A stretch of DNA of 44,662 bases, from positions 1 through 44,662 of the forward strand of contig JAFXXK010000002.1 of the NCBI GenBank assembly GCA_017542305.1. The letters run 5' to 3'. Source of the stretch: a bacterium. GTDB lineage: Bacteria > Cyanobacteriota > Vampirovibrionia > Gastranaerophilales > Gastranaerophilaceae. Below, one piece after another: positions 44,063-44,662 of the stretch. The notes below the pieces were generated by a model, which worked only from the letters and a program-made list of their open reading frames with translations, searched no databases and had not been told where the DNA came from. Numbering within the stretch: position 1 is the first letter of the stretch; each line of letters starts with the position of its first letter. The position numbers and the translations under genes are program-made.

Positions 44063-44656
44063 ATGAATGTAAGAAAACCGATTATCACAAGTTTAATAAG
44101 TTTAGCAACACTTGCACCTTGCAAAGCTCAAAAAGCAGTACAACTTGTTTCAGAAACAGGGATTACAGGGGTTGTAAATAAGGAAGCATCATTTTATGGC
44201 GGTATGAATTTCCAATTACCAAGAGGCAGGAACTTTACTGACTTATATGCCGGTGTGAATGTTCAGCAAGATAAAAAGGCATCTTTTGTCGGTCTTGCAA
44301 TAAATAATTTTTCTTGGACTAAAAATATAAGCAGTTGGGTAAGAGAAACATTTGTGGCATCTAAAAGAGGTGCAAATTCTCAACTTGAAATCGCACCTAT
44401 CAGAGCCAATGCTGATGTCGGGAAATTTAATTTTTCATTGAGTCCTTCTTATACAATGTATAACGATTTTAAAGAGGGAACTACAACACAGGGAATTAAT
44501 ACAATATTTCAAACAACATATTCAATGACACCGAATGATATTATTTTTGCAGAGGCAAAATACACATCTGAGCCGTCAAAGAATTTGTTTAATACACATT
44601 TTGGTAAACTAAAAGATAATATTTCGTATATGGTTTCATATATGAGGAAATTTTAG
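44063..44656 (+). CDS. Secreted beta-barrel-like protein
   Basis: 197 residues with AGGGA before the ATG. A signal peptide is likely (MNVRKPIITSLISLATLAPC, cut near CKA-QKA). The mature part is a series of alternating strands: ETGITGVVNKEASFYGGMNF, TDLYAGVNVQQDKKASFVGL, VGKFNFSLSPSYTMYND, and it ends SYMVSYMRKF. The final phenylalanine with alternating aromatic residues is the pattern recognised by the BAM machinery, so a small outer-membrane barrel of eight or so strands is plausible. No specific family is recognised. Confidence 0.7.
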   Translation: MNVRKPIITSLISLATLAPCKAQKAVQLVSETGITGVVNKEASFYGGMNFQLPRGRNFTDLYAGVNVQQDKKASFVGLAINNFSWTKNISSWVRETFVASKRGANSQLEIAPIRANADVGKFNFSLSPSYTMYNDFKEGTTTQGINTIFQTTYSMTPNDIIFAEAKYTSEPSKNLFNTHFGKLKDNISYMVSYMRKF

Positions 44657-44662
44657 GAGTAA

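Overview
The window is AT-rich, densely coded chromosomal DNA from an anaerobic bacterium with a Gram-negative type envelope. TolC-type, AsmA-type and beta-barrel-like proteins indicate the envelope; an [FeFe]-hydrogenase and 2-hydroxyacyl-CoA-dehydratase-like chemistry indicate anaerobic life. Together with several short proteins of no recognisable wider family and a prepilin peptidase next to a SigB/F-like sigma factor, this fits gut Gastranaerophilales (Melainabacteria/Vampirovibrionia, non-photosynthetic relatives of Cyanobacteria). The assignment is inference from gene content. No phage, transposase, CRISPR array or plasmid gene is seen.

Layout. 1-721: the 3' end of a coiled-coil gene, its terminator, and a 600-base gene-free stretch holding a tandem ~103-base repeat. 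722-2917 (minus): MmcQ/YjbR-like protein, zinc nucleoside deaminase, exported glycine-zipper protein. 2918-3985: gene-poor, with hairpins, a small membrane protein and tRNA-Arg(ACG). 3986-6476: Rex-like NAD-binding protein without a DNA-binding domain, type III pantothenate kinase (coaX) with a hairpin over its ribosome site, and three small lineage-type proteins. 6483-16591 (minus): a long run sigma factor - gcvPB - HgdB-like Fe-S protein - membrane protein - miaA - very large AsmA-like protein - MFS exporter. 16787-19659: yebC, a GGDEF diguanylate cyclase and an unknown gene.

19665-27128 (minus) is a seven-gene operon: TolC-like outer-membrane factor, MacA-like adaptor, two tandem DUF3137-like membrane proteins, MacB-type ATPase, MacB-type permease, and a membrane-anchored protein with eight cysteines and a lectin-like C-terminus. 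I consider it the best candidate for an undescribed system. 27292-28327: two more small lineage-type proteins with their own terminators. 28430-30334 (minus): gatC-pyrG. 30478-32291: SigB/F-like sigma factor and prepilin peptidase. 32406-35874: small protein, phosphomevalonate-kinase-like P-loop kinase, UDP-glucose dehydrogenase, endonuclease III and an unknown gene. 35987-40126: complete NADH-linked trimeric [FeFe]-hydrogenase (hydC-hydB-hydA). 40249-44656: rfbA, recN, an unknown coiled-coil protein and a secreted beta-barrel-like protein.

How the genes fit together. The hydrogenase would dispose of NADH and ferredoxin electrons as H2. The Rex-like Rossmann protein could sense the same NADH pool but cannot bind DNA by itself. 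Ugd and RfbA supply sugar nucleotides for surface polysaccharide; AsmA, MacAB-TolC and the prepilin peptidase serve the envelope. Two alternative sigma factors, a diguanylate cyclase and YebC suggest layered regulation. Four genes appear to start with TTG.
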